NCBI GenBank assembly: GCA_012518275.1
Contig: JAAYSS010000075.1
Coordinates: 1-53,485 of the forward strand
DNA from: Bacteroidales bacterium
Lineage (GTDB): Bacteria > Bacteroidota > Bacteroidia > Bacteroidales > Paludibacteraceae
Length of the DNA stretch: 53,485 bases
Direction: 5' to 3'
Within the stretch, counting starts at the first letter, position 1. Each line of letters begins with the position of its first letter. The translations under genes were made by a program, and so were the position numbers. The notes under the pieces were generated by a model, which ran no database searches, was not told the DNA's origin, and saw nothing but the letters and a program-made list of their open reading frames with translations. Below, one piece after another: positions 8,901 to 19,200 of this stretch.

Positions 8901-9095
8901 TTATTCAAGATCTTCAAGATCTTCTTTGATTTCGTCATCTATATCTTGCAACCCTTTTTTAAAACTTGTAACTCCTTTGCCAAGACCGCGCATTAATTCC
9001 GGTATTTTTTTTCCGCCAAAAATTAGCAACACTACCAATGCAATAAGCAATACTTCTGGTGCGCCAAGAGCGAATAAAAGAACATTGTGTAACAT
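8901..9095 (-). CDS. tatA: Sec-independent translocase TatA/TatE
   Basis: About 64 residues from the ATG at 9095. One membrane helix (APEVLLIALVVLLIFG) is followed by the FGGKKIPEL motif, an amphipathic helix (MRGLGKGVTSFKKGL) and an acidic tail, all in TatA order. A longer frame starting at 9134 would begin inside the -7 box at 9132-9139, so the shorter start is taken. Only TatA plus TatC are present, a minimal Tat system without TatB. Confidence 0.92.
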   Translation of the reverse strand: MLHNVLLFALGAPEVLLIALVVLLIFGGKKIPELMRGLGKGVTSFKKGLQDIDDEIKEDLEDLE

Positions 9096-9131
9096 AAAAT
9101 GTATGAATTTAAGATTATCGAAAATAGAATA

Positions 9132-9139
9132 CAAAGATA
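9132..9139 (-). promoter_or_regulatory. -7 promoter box of tatA-tatC
   Basis: Minus strand TATCTTTG, an exact TAnnTTTG match, 37 bases before the tatA ATG at 9095. It lies in the 121-base gap after lptC, so tatAC is probably transcribed separately from lptC. Confidence 0.55.
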
Positions 9140-9216
9140 AGTATTAATTTATTGTTTTCGACTCTAGACTATGAAACTTTACAAAAACTATTTTAAAAAA
9201 CGTTAAGGTGAGGTAG

Positions 9217-9813
9217 TTATTGTGGCGTGGGTTCGGTCGGTGCGTCTTCATCAACCGCAAAAATTCCTTCTACATTTTTGAAATTGTATCTTGTCAAAGA
9301 TTGGTCGGACTCAAATCCGGTAGCTGCAATTACACGAGTAGCTTGAGTTACACGAATATATTTGTCAGAATAAATCCGTTCTTGTTTTTGATCCCAATAT
9401 AACAAGTCCGTTTCAAACATTTCGCCCTTAATATTGACAGCTTTCACATTACCCTTAAATTCCCACAATCTTTTATAGTCATAATACTTAGCCTTTTTGC
9501 TGTGAAAATTGGCATCAATTTTCAAGTTTTCATCAAAACGCTCGAAATGAAGACCCTTAGGAAAATTCCAATATGGTTCTGCTGCCCGATCATATACATC
9601 CCATTGGTCCGTATAAATGCGGTATCTCGTTATACCAGAGTCCGAAATAACTGTAGTAATTTCTGTAACTGCAAGCCCGGGAAGCAATTTTCGATCCTTC
9701 ACGGCGTCCAACTTTGGAGCTTCTTCTTTTGAACATGCAACGGTGCCAAACAATGAAACAACCACCAAAGTGGCGGCTGTTATGTTCTTTAATATTTTCA
9801 CAAACAACTTCAT
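9217..9813 (-). CDS. lptC: LPS export periplasmic lipoprotein LptC
   Basis: About 198 residues from the ATG at 9813, which puts it 13 bases after the barrel gene; a longer frame would overlap that gene. The N-terminus MKLFVKILKNITAATLVVVSLFGTVACS is a signal anchor with a lipobox-like VAC. The rest has the LptC/YrbK organisation: TRYRIYTDQWDVYD, FPKGLHFERFDENL, the AKYYDYKRLWEFKGNV segment and the VIAATGFESDQSLTRY end, all beta-jellyroll strands. It would carry LPS from LptFGB toward LptA. Its neighbourhood beside an outer-membrane barrel gene is typical for the phylum. Confidence 0.85.
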   Translation of the reverse strand: MKLFVKILKNITAATLVVVSLFGTVACSKEEAPKLDAVKDRKLLPGLAVTEITTVISDSGITRYRIYTDQWDVYDRAAEPYWNFPKGLHFERFDENLKIDANFHSKKAKYYDYKRLWEFKGNVKAVNIKGEMFETDLLYWDQKQERIYSDKYIRVTQATRVIAATGFESDQSLTRYNFKNVEGIFAVDEDAPTEPTPQ

Positions 9814-9826
9814 TTCCAATAGGTCT

Positions 9827-11089
9827 TTACAGTTTTGGCTTAAAGAACCAATGTTCATCAATAAAGGCACTAAAATTAAGTTTCAAATAATCTTCACGTA
9901 ACAATGTAACTGAACCAATTTTTCCATATTCCAGCGACACATTCATTAAGCTTTTACTTGTTCTGAGAGGTAAGCCTACCCCAAAGGTGAACGAGTAATT
10001 TCTCATAGAAGGCTGATTATTAACCCTGTAGTATTGATTTCGTGTATTGAAACCTATGCGATAACGGATACGCTCCGCAAATTTCCTTCCGGTTAAATCA
10101 GATACGTATTCTGCTCCGAGAGCTAACTTAGTGCTGTTCACCAAAGAATCTATTTGCCCAAAAAACAGTGCATCACCCCAATTTTGCTGCATATAATCAA
10201 CCCCTACTGTAAGCTTTTTATCAAAAGTATAATTCATTCCAATTCCCAGTGCCTGAGGCAGTTCGAAGCCGCTGTCGTATTTGACCACAGTATCATTCCC
10301 CAAACGAGCAGAAAAAAGTCCATTCATCTGCTTTTTATGCTCATAAATCAACCCTAAAACCACATCATGTTTTTTAGCAAACGTATTATAAAGTTGTAAT
10401 CCGTAGCGCATACGCAAATCGGAAACTTGCATATTATTGGAATAATAAGATGACGCTACACCCGATGTTTGGCTAAAAACCGCAGACCGATTGTTGTTAA
10501 CTTCACCAAACATATAATATACATTCGCACCAAGAGATATGTGATTCAAGACGTTAACAGAAAGTCCGCCATAAATTTGCGAGAAACCTCCTGCTCCGTT
10601 GAATGAGCGGGAAAAATAAACGGTTCGCTTATCTTCAACAGGTGCTCTATCAATAATCAATGAATCTGATTGATTAAAATTATAACCAGCAAAAGAATAA
10701 GGCAGTAAACCGACACTAACCCCCAACCATTTAGCCAACGGGAAACGCATTGTTACATATTCCAAGTTGGCATTGAGGGTGTTATTTGACACATTATTTC
10801 CTGCAGCTTCTTTCGCTACAAAATGTGAATATCTCATCCCCGCCCCTATATCAAACTGAAATGTAAGGCTATCAACACCGGAATATGACGCCGGATTTAG
10901 AACATTAATTGTACTTTTAGACCGATTGGCAATGCCGACACTTCCCATTCCACGCAACTCGGTGGACGAACCTTCTGTCAAATCTCCATAACCAAAGCGT
11001 GTGTATGGAGAGTTTGTATTGTTTTGCCCAACAAGTTGTGTTGCTAATAGGAACAACGTGGCTGCAAAATATATATATCTACGTCGCAT
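9827..11089 (-). CDS. outer-membrane beta-barrel protein, FadL/PorV-like
   Basis: 420 residues. A signal peptide ending near VGQ is followed by NTNSPYTRFGYGDLTEGSS, the characteristic N-terminus of a Bacteroidota outer-membrane family that starts NSPYSRFG. The GMGSVGIANRSKSTINVLNPASYSGVDSL segment resembles FadL-type barrels (aberrant-gene, NPA motif). The remainder alternates short beta strands to the end. No specific substrate can be proposed. It precedes lptC with a 13-base gap, so the two are cotranscribed; a weak -7 box (CATCTTTG, 11140-11147) lies 50 bases upstream. Confidence 0.8.
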   Translation of the reverse strand: MRRRYIYFAATLFLLATQLVGQNNTNSPYTRFGYGDLTEGSSTELRGMGSVGIANRSKSTINVLNPASYSGVDSLTFQFDIGAGMRYSHFVAKEAAGNNVSNNTLNANLEYVTMRFPLAKWLGVSVGLLPYSFAGYNFNQSDSLIIDRAPVEDKRTVYFSRSFNGAGGFSQIYGGLSVNVLNHISLGANVYYMFGEVNNNRSAVFSQTSGVASSYYSNNMQVSDLRMRYGLQLYNTFAKKHDVVLGLIYEHKKQMNGLFSARLGNDTVVKYDSGFELPQALGIGMNYTFDKKLTVGVDYMQQNWGDALFFGQIDSLVNSTKLALGAEYVSDLTGRKFAERIRYRIGFNTRNQYYRVNNQPSMRNYSFTFGVGLPLRTSKSLMNVSLEYGKIGSVTLLREDYLKLNFSAFIDEHWFFKPKL

Positions 11090-11232
11090 TAATTATTGTG
11101 CTTAGTTTTTTACCCTTTCTTACTGTGTTTTAGGATATGCAAAGATGGCATATTTTAATTTCATGTAAAAATAAAATACCTTTCGCCTCGTTAAAAAAAC
11201 TGAAAGCGAACTTGTTTTGCACTCCTTCAGCT

Positions 11233-12084
11233 TTACAATATCATTTTTTCGATAGGAATAACCAAAATTCCCTCCGCACCCAAATTTTTTAATTGACCGA
11301 TAATTTCCCAAAATCCTTTTTCGTTTATAACTGCGTGGAGCGAACTCCACCCGTCTTTAGCTAAAGGCATTACGGTAGGACTTCGCATTCCGGGAATCAC
11401 TTCCACAATTTCTTTAATGTTTTCAGTAGGTACGTTCATCAACACATATTTCTTGTCTTGCGCCAACTGAACTGCATCCATTCTGAACAACAATTCATCT
11501 AAAATCTCTTTTTTTTCAGTAGATAAAGCGGGATTAGCTATCAGCACAGCTTCTGACCGCATCACTACTTCCACTTCTTTCAAATGATTGGTTACAAGCG
11601 TACTCCCAGAGCTTACAATATCAAAAATAGCATCTGCGAGTCCTATTCCGGGTGCAATTTCTACCGAGCCTGTTATTAAATGGATATCGGCTTTTACATT
11701 TTTTTCTTTCAGATAACTCTTCAACACTTCAGGATAAGATGTCGCTATAACTTTTCCGTTAAACCATTCTACTCCTGTGTAATCTAAAGCTTTGGGAATA
11801 GCGAGTGATAATCGGCACTTACTAAATCCAAGTCTTTTAACAATATTCACCCGTTTGTTTTTTTCTGCGTATTCATTCTCTCCCACTATTCCAACGTCTG
11901 ACACGCCGTCAGCCACAGCTTGGGGGATATCATCATCTCTCAAAAACAAAACTTCTACCGGAAAATTCTTAGCCGGTTGAAGGAGTTGGCGTTTGCCAAA
12001 TTCCAATTTTATACCAGTTTCACTTAACAAGGACATGGAATCTTCATGTAATCTTCCTTTTGTCTGAACAGCAATTCTTAACAT
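11233..12084 (-). CDS. hisG: ATP phosphoribosyltransferase, long form
   Basis: 283 residues, the long HisG form that carries its own C-terminal regulatory (ACT-like) domain and needs no HisZ. The start MLRIAVQTKGRLHEDS, the GIVGENEYAE stretch, the PRPP-binding GLADAIFDIVSSGSTL loop (about 152-167) and the histidine-binding tail GMRSPTVMPL are all present. It catalyses the first step of histidine synthesis. None of the other his genes is within the window: rho lies upstream and the barrel gene downstream, so it looks separated from any his operon. Confidence 0.95.
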   Translation of the reverse strand: MLRIAVQTKGRLHEDSMSLLSETGIKLEFGKRQLLQPAKNFPVEVLFLRDDDIPQAVADGVSDVGIVGENEYAEKNKRVNIVKRLGFSKCRLSLAIPKALDYTGVEWFNGKVIATSYPEVLKSYLKEKNVKADIHLITGSVEIAPGIGLADAIFDIVSSGSTLVTNHLKEVEVVMRSEAVLIANPALSTEKKEILDELLFRMDAVQLAQDKKYVLMNVPTENIKEIVEVIPGMRSPTVMPLAKDGWSSLHAVINEKGFWEIIGQLKNLGAEGILVIPIEKMIL

Positions 12085-12105
12085 AATCTTTGAAAGTTTT
12101 GGCTA

Positions 12106-12113
12106 CAAAAGTA
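12106..12113 (-). promoter_or_regulatory. -7 promoter box of hisG
   Basis: Minus strand TACTTTTG, exact TAnnTTTG match, 21 bases before the hisG ATG. This leaves a short leader with no room for a his-type attenuator. Confidence 0.55.
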
Positions 12114-12138
12114 CTCAAAAATTAATAGAAAAAAGAAA

Positions 12139-12167
12139 GAGGCTGTCTTTGATTGTAAAACAGCCTC
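12139..12167 (-). terminator. terminator after rho
   Basis: Stem GAGGCTGT/ACAGCCTC, loop of 13 bases, followed on the minus strand by TTTCTTTTTTC. It separates rho from hisG. The plus strand side also has a short T-run, but no rightward gene ends here. Confidence 0.8.
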
Positions 12168-12260
12168 ATTTTTATGATCATTTTCGTTTTTACCTAGTAT
12201 TTTGTTTTCAAAATCTGAAAACTTATCCTTACAAGAATCTTCAATACTTAGAATGGGAAA

Positions 12261-14036
12261 TTATCCATTCATCGAGATCAAAAATTCTTCGTTACTTTCA
12301 GTCCGCTCCATTCTTTCTTTGAGAAATTCCATAGCTTCGACTGAATTCATGTCTGCCAAGTTACGACGAAGAATCCACATCCGATTGAGCGTTTCTTTAT
12401 TAAGGAGCAGATCGTCTCTACGTGTGCTTGATGCCATAATATCAACTGCCGGGAAGATTCGTTTGTTAGACAATCTTCTGTCAAGTTGGAGTTCCATATT
12501 ACCGGTTCCTTTAAACTCTTCAAAAATGACTTCGTCCATTTTTGAACCGGTTTCTATCAATGCTGTTGCAATAATGGTGAGACTACCGCCATTTTCAATG
12601 TTTCTTGCTGCACCAAAAAAGCGTTTTGGTTTATGAAGCGCATTTGCATCTACACCTCCTGAAAGCACTTTTCCGGACGCAGGAGAAACAGTGTTGTACG
12701 CACGCGCCAAACGGGTAATAGAGTCTAATAAAATCACAACATCCTGCCCGCTTTCCACCATTCTTTTTGCTTTCTCGTGAACCATACTGGCTACTTTTAC
12801 GTGTCGTTCTGCTGGTTCATCAAATGTTGATGAAATTACTTCGGCTTTTACACTTCGAGCCATGTCGGTTACCTCTTCCGGACGTTCATCAATTAATAAA
12901 ATTATCATGTAAACTTCTGGATGATTGGCAACAATTGCATTGGCTATCTCTTTGAGCAACACTGTTTTACCTGTTTTTGGCTGTGCTACAATTAATCCAC
13001 GCTGACCTTTTCCAATAGGACAGAATAAGTCCACAAATCGTGTGGAGAGTGTGTCGTTTTTACCTGTGTTCAATGTAAACTTGACATCCGGAAAAAGTGG
13101 AGTTAAATGTTCAAAGGGAACCCTATCGCGAAGGAATTCAGGATCATGCCCATTGATTTGAGAGATTCGAATAAGGGGGAAATATTTTTCACCATCTTTT
13201 GGAGGGCGAATGGCCCCCTTCACGGTATCGCCTGTTTTCAGACCGAAAAGTTTAATTTGCGATTGTGACACATAAATATCATCGGGCGAAGATAGGTAAT
13301 TATAGTCAGGTGAGCGCAAGAAACCGTAGCCGTCAGACAAGACTTCAAGCGTTCCGATTCCTTCCAGTACTTCTTCAAAATCGTATGCTTTTTCTTTTTC
13401 GGAGTGGTGTCTCGGTGTAAATTTTATCTTGTTTGAAGTTTCGTTGTTTCTAGTTGTGGCTAATTCTGTTGATTTACGTGACTCTGTCCCTTTAGTCTCT
13501 ACAGATTTTGATGCAGCATCTGCCGTTTTATCCGAGTCTGTGGATGAATTTTCAGTTTTCTGAACCTGTTTTGATGCTTGTTTTGTTTTAGCTGAAGTTT
13601 TCCTAGCTTTCGGTGCCGACTTGGCAGCCTTTTCAGCTTTTGTATCTGATTTTTTATCAGCAGATTTCTTAGCATCATTTTCTGCAGATTTTGGTATATT
13701 TTTACCCTTATCAACAGTTGAATTAGGCTTTTTATTATCTGCTTTTGGAGAGCTTTCCGCTTTTTCAGTTTTTATGGTTTCAGGATGAGTGCTAAAAACT
13801 TTTTGTTCAGCAGCTTTTTTAGGAGTAATTCTCATCCTTCTTTTCCGCCTTCCATTCTTACTCTTGGTATTAGCAGATTTTTGCTGAGCATTTAGCACAG
13901 CTTGCTTATCTAAAATAGCATAAATAAGTTTATCTTTAGTTATATTACTCGCAACTTTCAGCTCTAATTCGTTTGCTATCTTTTTTAACTCAGGCACTGT
14001 TTTCGCATTGAGTTGCAATATGTTAAAATTTGTCAT
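12261..14036 (-). CDS. rho: transcription termination factor Rho with long disordered insertion
   Basis: 591 residues against 419 in E. coli. A Rho_N helical domain (about 5-48) is followed by a lysine/serine/alanine/threonine-rich region without predicted fold (about 51-215). Then come the RNA-binding domain ([20 protein letters not shown]) and the ATPase core with Walker [13 protein letters not shown] and Walker [13 protein letters not shown]. The core end is [23 protein letters not shown] similar insertion in Bacteroides thetaiotaomicron Rho drives phase separation (published work); whether this shorter one does is inference. Transcribed from its own promoter with a hairpin in the leader. 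Confidence 0.97.
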   Translation of the reverse strand: MTNFNILQLNAKTVPELKKIANELELKVASNITKDKLIYAILDKQAVLNAQQKSANTKSKNGRRKRRMRITPKKAAEQKVFSTHPETIKTEKAESSPKADNKKPNSTVDKGKNIPKSAENDAKKSADKKSDTKAEKAAKSAPKARKTSAKTKQASKQVQKTENSSTDSDKTADAASKSVETKGTESRKSTELATTRNNETSNKIKFTPRHHSEKEKAYDFEEVLEGIGTLEVLSDGYGFLRSPDYNYLSSPDDIYVSQSQIKLFGLKTGDTVKGAIRPPKDGEKYFPLIRISQINGHDPEFLRDRVPFEHLTPLFPDVKFTLNTGKNDTLSTRFVDLFCPIGKGQRGLIVAQPKTGKTVLLKEIANAIVANHPEVYMIILLIDERPEEVTDMARSVKAEVISSTFDEPAERHVKVASMVHEKAKRMVESGQDVVILLDSITRLARAYNTVSPASGKVLSGGVDANALHKPKRFFGAARNIENGGSLTIIATALIETGSKMDEVIFEEFKGTGNMELQLDRRLSNKRIFPAVDIMASSTRRDDLLLNKETLNRMWILRRNLADMNSVEAMEFLKERMERTESNEEFLISMNG

Positions 14037-14130
14037 AAATAAAATAAGTGATAATAAAAACTTCGGAGAGATTTCTGTACACAGAAAACAGCTGTAAGTT
14101 TTTAGAAATATGATAATTGTAGAAAAATAA

Positions 14131-14150
14131 CTTCAATCGGACGATTGAAG
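14131..14150 (-). promoter_or_regulatory. hairpin in the rho leader, attenuator candidate
   Basis: A perfect 9-bp inverted repeat (CTTCAATCG, two bases, CGATTGAAG), followed on the minus strand by TTATTTTTC. It starts about 19 bases after the predicted transcript start and ends 94 bases before the rho ATG. It has the shape of an intrinsic terminator inside the leader. Confidence 0.5.
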
Positions 14151-14175
14151 ATGCTTTAATTATTAAAACGTAAGG

Positions 14176-14205
14176 CAAAGGTACAACATTTTTTTATACT
14201 TCAAA
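14176..14205 (-). promoter_or_regulatory. rho promoter
   Basis: Minus strand -7 box TACCTTTG (14176-14183) with a TTTG -33 element (14202-14205) 18 bases upstream. The leader to the rho ATG is about 130 nt. Confidence 0.6.
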
Positions 14206-14267
14206 ATAAAAACAATAAAAATATGAATAAAAACTTAGATTCAAGTCCTAAATCTACGATTATTTTG

Positions 14268-14275
14268 TAATTTTG
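14268..14275 (+). promoter_or_regulatory. -7 promoter box of the 14334 gene
   Basis: TAATTTTG, an exact TAnnTTTG match, 58 bases before the ATG. No -33 TTTG at the right distance. It and the rho promoter share the 297-base divergent gap, which otherwise holds only AT-rich sequence and the rho leader hairpin. Confidence 0.45.
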
Positions 14276-14333
14276 TCAATTATCTGATTTTTATAAGTTT
14301 TATCTAATTATCAACTCTCAAACGCGTTGTATT

Positions 14334-14786
14334 ATGTTTTTAAATCGCAACATCAAAATTCCTAATAAAAATGCATTTTACCACTTGATTATCGGCTTAA
14401 TTTTTCTTGGAATGGCCGGTTGGGTGGCTGTTGAAGGAATGGGAAAAGAAAAAGGCATCGATCACTTTGACTGGGTATATATTGCTCTTTTTTCCATCGT
14501 AGGCGTTTATTTTAGTGCAAAAGGATTGAGCTCCATTCTCAGAAAAGCTTATATCCGCGTTGATAATGAGAAAATTGAAGTAAAACCGGATGAAAAATCC
14601 AAGTCCGAAACCATCTTTTGGAAAGACATTCAATTAATTAAATCCGACGGAAGGAATTATGAATTCATAAAGAAAGATAACACAAGTTACACCATCCGTT
14701 TTTCATATTATACTTATGAAAATGCCTATGACTTAAAAGAAGCTATACGAAAGACAGCCATCAACAAAGGAATTAAAATTAAATAA
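14334..14786 (+). CDS. small membrane protein with PH-like C-terminal domain
   Basis: 150 residues. Two membrane helices (about 15-33 and 48-65) are followed by a soluble C-terminal part with strands such as AYIRVDNEKIEVKP, ETIFWKDIQLIKSDGRNYEFIKKDN and YTIRFSYYTYENA, the pattern of bacterial PH-domain proteins. The family is not further recognised. It is followed by its own terminator, so it is probably a single-gene unit. Divergent from rho. Confidence 0.7.
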   Translation: MFLNRNIKIPNKNAFYHLIIGLIFLGMAGWVAVEGMGKEKGIDHFDWVYIALFSIVGVYFSAKGLSSILRKAYIRVDNEKIEVKPDEKSKSETIFWKDIQLIKSDGRNYEFIKKDNTSYTIRFSYYTYENAYDLKEAIRKTAINKGIKIK

Positions 14787-14831
14787 AATTAATACATCAA
14801 GTGCAAGTGGGTTAATAATTGCTAAATATCG

Positions 14832-14862
14832 AGGCATGAAGTTGCGTTTTCATGCCTTTTTT
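14832..14862 (+). terminator. terminator after the PH-like membrane protein gene
   Basis: Stem AGGCATGAA/TTCATGCCT with a loop of 8 bases and a run of T after it, 46 bases past the stop at 14786. Confidence 0.8.
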
Positions 14863-14897
14863 CATCATAGTAATAAACCCCCTAACTATTTTAATGT

Positions 14898-16091
14898 ATG
14901 AAAAAAATCGTAATTTCCTTGTTTACCATTCTTGCAGTCGTAGGATGCAGTAAATTTGAAGATGGTATGATTCCAAGTGACTCAAGCTATGAGTCATCGC
15001 CAAGTAAATATTCGAGTGATGGTACATCTGACCCATCCGACAATGGAAACGGCCCGGGTGACACTCAAATTGAACCCGAACAAATAACTGCCGGTGAATG
15101 GTCTGACTTAGACAACTGGACTTTCTGGAATAATCTTCCTCAAAAGCAAGAGTTTGCAAAAATGCACGAGTACTGGAAGTATAATCTTGCAACACGTATA
15201 TCTGTACAGCTCAAGGATAAAGCATCTAATGTACTTGTAAACATTCCGATTCAACTGTTAGATGCTGATAAGAACATTTTATGGGAAAGTGTGTCTGACA
15301 ATGCGGGAAAAGCTGAACTTTGGGCTTCTTTACAGTCCGACAAAACCATCCCTGCAAAAGGGCTGAAACTGAAAGTCGGCACGGAAATTTTTGAAAATAT
15401 TATACCATTTTCCGAAGGGGTAAATAATCTGACTTTAAACACATCACAAACTCCTACTCCAAAGAAAATTGACATTGCCTTTATGGTAGATGCCACCGGC
15501 TCTATGGGCGATGAAATGGAATATCTGAAAGTAGAATTGATTGATATCATCAACGAAGTAAAAGGGAAAAACCCATCAGCAACTATTAACACGGGTGCTG
15601 TATTTTATAGAGATGAAGGCGATGATTATGTTACACGAAAATTCGATTTCACAACCGACATAAAACAAACTATTAATTTTATAAAAAAACAGCGTGCAGA
15701 AGGGGGTGGAGATTATCCGGAGGCTGTTCACACGGCATTGAAGGTTACGTTGAAAGACTTGCAATGGTCATCATCGTCAACTTCACGAGTCGTATTTATG
15801 GTTTTGGATGCACCGCCACACTATGAACCGCAAATAGTTTCCGATATTCATAAATCAGTAGCTTTGGCTAGTTTGAAAGGAATTAAGTTAGTCCCCGTAA
15901 CAGCCAGCGGAATCGACAAGAATACCGAATTTCTAATGCGTTACATGGCTATTGCCACCAATGGAACCTACGTATTTATCACCAATCACAGCGGAATTGG
16001 AAACGACCATATAGAGCCTTCTATCGGCGAATATGAAGTAGAATATTTGAATAAACTTCTGGTAAGGTTAATCAATAAATACCTTGAATAA
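14898..16091 (+). CDS. VWA-domain lipoprotein
   Basis: 397 residues. The signal peptide ends in a lipobox (VVGC, Cys 17), followed by a serine/glycine/proline-rich linker to about residue 60. Residues 95-185 look like a beta-sandwich (Ig/CNA-like, with the IPIQLLDADKNILWE segment). Residues 191-390 are a von Willebrand factor A domain with a MIDAS motif of the D-x-T-x-S form (D198, T200, S202) and the downstream MVLDAPPHYEP metal-site segment. VWA domains bind protein ligands through a metal; the partner here is unknown. Single gene between two terminators. Confidence 0.85.
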   Translation: MKKIVISLFTILAVVGCSKFEDGMIPSDSSYESSPSKYSSDGTSDPSDNGNGPGDTQIEPEQITAGEWSDLDNWTFWNNLPQKQEFAKMHEYWKYNLATRISVQLKDKASNVLVNIPIQLLDADKNILWESVSDNAGKAELWASLQSDKTIPAKGLKLKVGTEIFENIIPFSEGVNNLTLNTSQTPTPKKIDIAFMVDATGSMGDEMEYLKVELIDIINEVKGKNPSATINTGAVFYRDEGDDYVTRKFDFTTDIKQTINFIKKQRAEGGGDYPEAVHTALKVTLKDLQWSSSSTSRVVFMVLDAPPHYEPQIVSDIHKSVALASLKGIKLVPVTASGIDKNTEFLMRYMAIATNGTYVFITNHSGIGNDHIEPSIGEYEVEYLNKLLVRLINKYLE

Positions 16092-16123
16092 CTTTCTTGT
16101 TTTTGTTAATGATGTGTTAATTG

Positions 16124-16154
16124 AAAAAGGATTGGCGTGATGCTAATCCTTTTT
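16124..16154. terminator. bidirectional terminator between the VWA gene and carB
   Basis: Stem AAAAAGGATT/AATCCTTTTT with an 11-base loop between convergent genes; both strands end in a T-run. Confidence 0.8.
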
Positions 16155-16218
16155 TATCCTTAAAATCACAACTTGATTGAAAGGCATATTATTGCATATT
16201 CTTCTGTCGCCTAACGTT

Positions 16219-19200
16219 TTAATATTCTTCCCAACTCTTAATCTTCATATCTTCCGGCTTCAAACTGCAAAATGCTTGGATAAAAGCAGATGCCAAGCGT
16301 GCGTTTGTAATGAGCGGAATGTTGTAATCTACTGCACTTCGACGAATAATGTATCCGTTGGTCAATTCCCGTTTGGTTACGTTTTTCGGGATATTTATAA
16401 CCAAGTCGAAACGTTTGTCGGCAATCATCGTCTTGATATTCACATCGCCTTCTTCGTCAGGCCAATTCACATCTGTGGCTTTCACACCGTTTTCTTCCAA
16501 AAATTTCTGGGTTCCATGGCTGGCATACAGCTCATACCCTTTTTCGTGAAGCAGCTTACAGGCTTCCAGTAAATCAACTTTTGATTTTGCTTCGCCGGAT
16601 GAAATCAAAATTCCTTTTTTCGGAACAATATAACCCACAGAAAGCATAGCTTTTAATATCGCTTCGTTGAAGTCATCGCCAATACAGCCCACTTCGCCGG
16701 TTGACGACATATCTACGCCAAGTATCGGATCAAAATTATGCAAACGAGAAAATGAAAACTGCGATGCTTTCACACCAATGTGTTCAAGATCAAACACCGA
16801 GCTATCCGGCTTGCTGTACGGTGCATCTAACATGATTCGTGTAGCTGTTTCGATAAAATTACGTTTCAACACTTTGGAGACAAACGGGAACGAACGCGAT
16901 GCACGCAAATTGCATTCGATTACTTTAATATCATTATTTTTTGCAAGATACTGAATATTAAACGGGCCACTAATATTCAACTCTTTAGCTATTTGTTTCG
17001 AGATTTTTTTGATGCGTCGCATCGTTTCAAAGTAAATTTTTTGTGCCGGAAAAACCAAAGTAGCATCACCCGAATGAACTCCTGCAAATTCTACGTGCTC
17101 AGAAATGGCATATTCTACTACTTCGCCGTTTTTTGCTACAGCGTCAAATTCAATTTCTTTTGCATTTCGCAAGAAAGATGAAACAACCACCGGAAATTCT
17201 TTGGAAACATTTGCAGCCATTTGTAAGAATTCATGCATTTGCTCTTTGTCGTAGCACACGTTCATCGCCGCACCCGAAAGCACATATGAAGGTCTTATCA
17301 GCACAGGGAATCCTACTTCTTCAACGAAAACATCAATTTCATCAAAACTGGTCAGCTCCTTCCAACTTGGTTGGTCAATGCCAAGGCGATCAAGCATGGC
17401 TGAAAACTTATGACGATTTTCAGCTCGATCGATGTCAGAAGCCGAAGTTCCCAGAATCTTCACGTTCTGTCGGTGTAGTTTGATGGCCAAATTATTAGGT
17501 ATTTGTCCGCCGACTGAAACAATTACACCCTTAGGCATCTCGATGTCAATCACATCCATTACTCTCTCAAAAGTCAGCTCATCAAAATACAATCGGTCGC
17601 ACATATCGTAATCGGTCGAAACCGTTTCGGGATTGTAATTTATCATTACAGACTGATAACCCAATTTACGGGCTGTTTGCACCGCATTTACAGAACACCA
17701 ATCAAACTCAACGGAAGAGCCAATCCGATAGGCACCTGAACCGAGTACAACCACAGTTTCTACATCAGATTTTGTTGGTGTGAAAGCATCTTTGGCACCG
17801 TATGTCAAATATAGATAATTCGTTTTTTCTGGATTTTCAGATGCTACGGTATTGATTCGACGTACAATCGGTTTGATATTAAGCGAATTGCGGTGTGCTC
17901 TAACTCGAAGCAATTCTTTTTCTAGTGTTCCTTGTGGATTTTCCACGAAACGGGCAATTTGAAAATCGCTAAAACCAAGTCGTTTCGCTTCTTCAAGGAC
18001 ATCGTTTGGTAGTTCTTCTATTTTGTTATACGAAGAAAGAATTCGGCTGTAATTAAAGATGTTTTCTAATTTTTTGAGAAACCATTTGTCAATTTTTGTC
18101 AGCTCTGCAATCCTTTCTACCGAAAATCCCTTCTCAAAAGCATCGGCAATAGCAAATATGCGTAAATCGGTTGGATTAGCAAGTGCTTCTTCCACATTTT
18201 CAAAAGTCATTCCCCGATTACCTACAAAGCCGTGCATTCCTTGCCCAATCATCCGCAGACCTTTCTGAATAATTTCTTCAAAAGATTGCCCGATAGACAT
18301 AATTTCTCCGACCGACTTCATCGACGAGCCAATAGTACGACTTACACCGGCAAATTTCGTCAAATCCCAACGGGGAATTTTTACAATCATGTAATCTATC
18401 TTCGGCGCAACATAAGCTGAGTTGGGCGTATCCATTTCACCGATTTGGTCGAGCGTATATCCCAGTGCCAGCTTGGTAGCCACAAATGCAAGCGGATAAC
18501 CGGATGCCTTGGAAGCAAGTGCGGACGAGCGACTCAATCGGGCGTTGATTTCAATAATGCGATAGTCGTTGGTTTCGGCATTAAAGGCGTATTGAATATT
18601 GCATTCACCCACAATTCCAATGTGCCGCACAACCCGGCGTGCTACATCTTCCAAAAATGCGACCTGTTCTTTTGAAAGAGTAATAATAGGTGCAACAACA
18701 ATGCTTTCGCCGGTATGAATGCCTAGCGGATCAAAATTTTCCATCGGCACAACGGTAAAGCAATGATCGTTTTTATCGCGAATTACTTCAAATTCTATTT
18801 CTTTCCAACCTTTCAGGCTTTCTTCCACCAAAATTTGGCTAGAAAAAGATAAAGCACTCTTACACAGCTCAATAAAACCTTTTTCATTTTCACAAATCCC
18901 CGAACCTAATCCTCCAAGTGCATACGCCGAGCGCACCATCACGGGAAAACCAATTTCACGTACTGCTTTTAGCGCATCTTCCAAGTTTTCCACAGCATAT
19001 GAAAGCGGTGTTTTTGCATCTATTTCACTCAGTTTTTTTACGAACAAATCTCGATCTTCCGTAATCATAATCGCCTCTACGGATGTACCGAGTACTTCCA
19101 CGTTGTGCTTTGCCAGTACGCCATTTTGATACAGTTCAGCGCCGCAATTCAAAGCAGTCTGCCCACCAAATGCCAATAAAATTCCATCAGGCTTTTCTTT

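Noticed and set aside
9814-9870. N-terminal extension of LptC
   Set aside because: It would overlap the barrel gene by 44 bases and precede a normal signal anchor.
14037-14333. A small RNA gene in the rho divergent gap
   Set aside because: The only stable structure is the 9-bp rho leader hairpin, which is better explained as part of the rho transcript.
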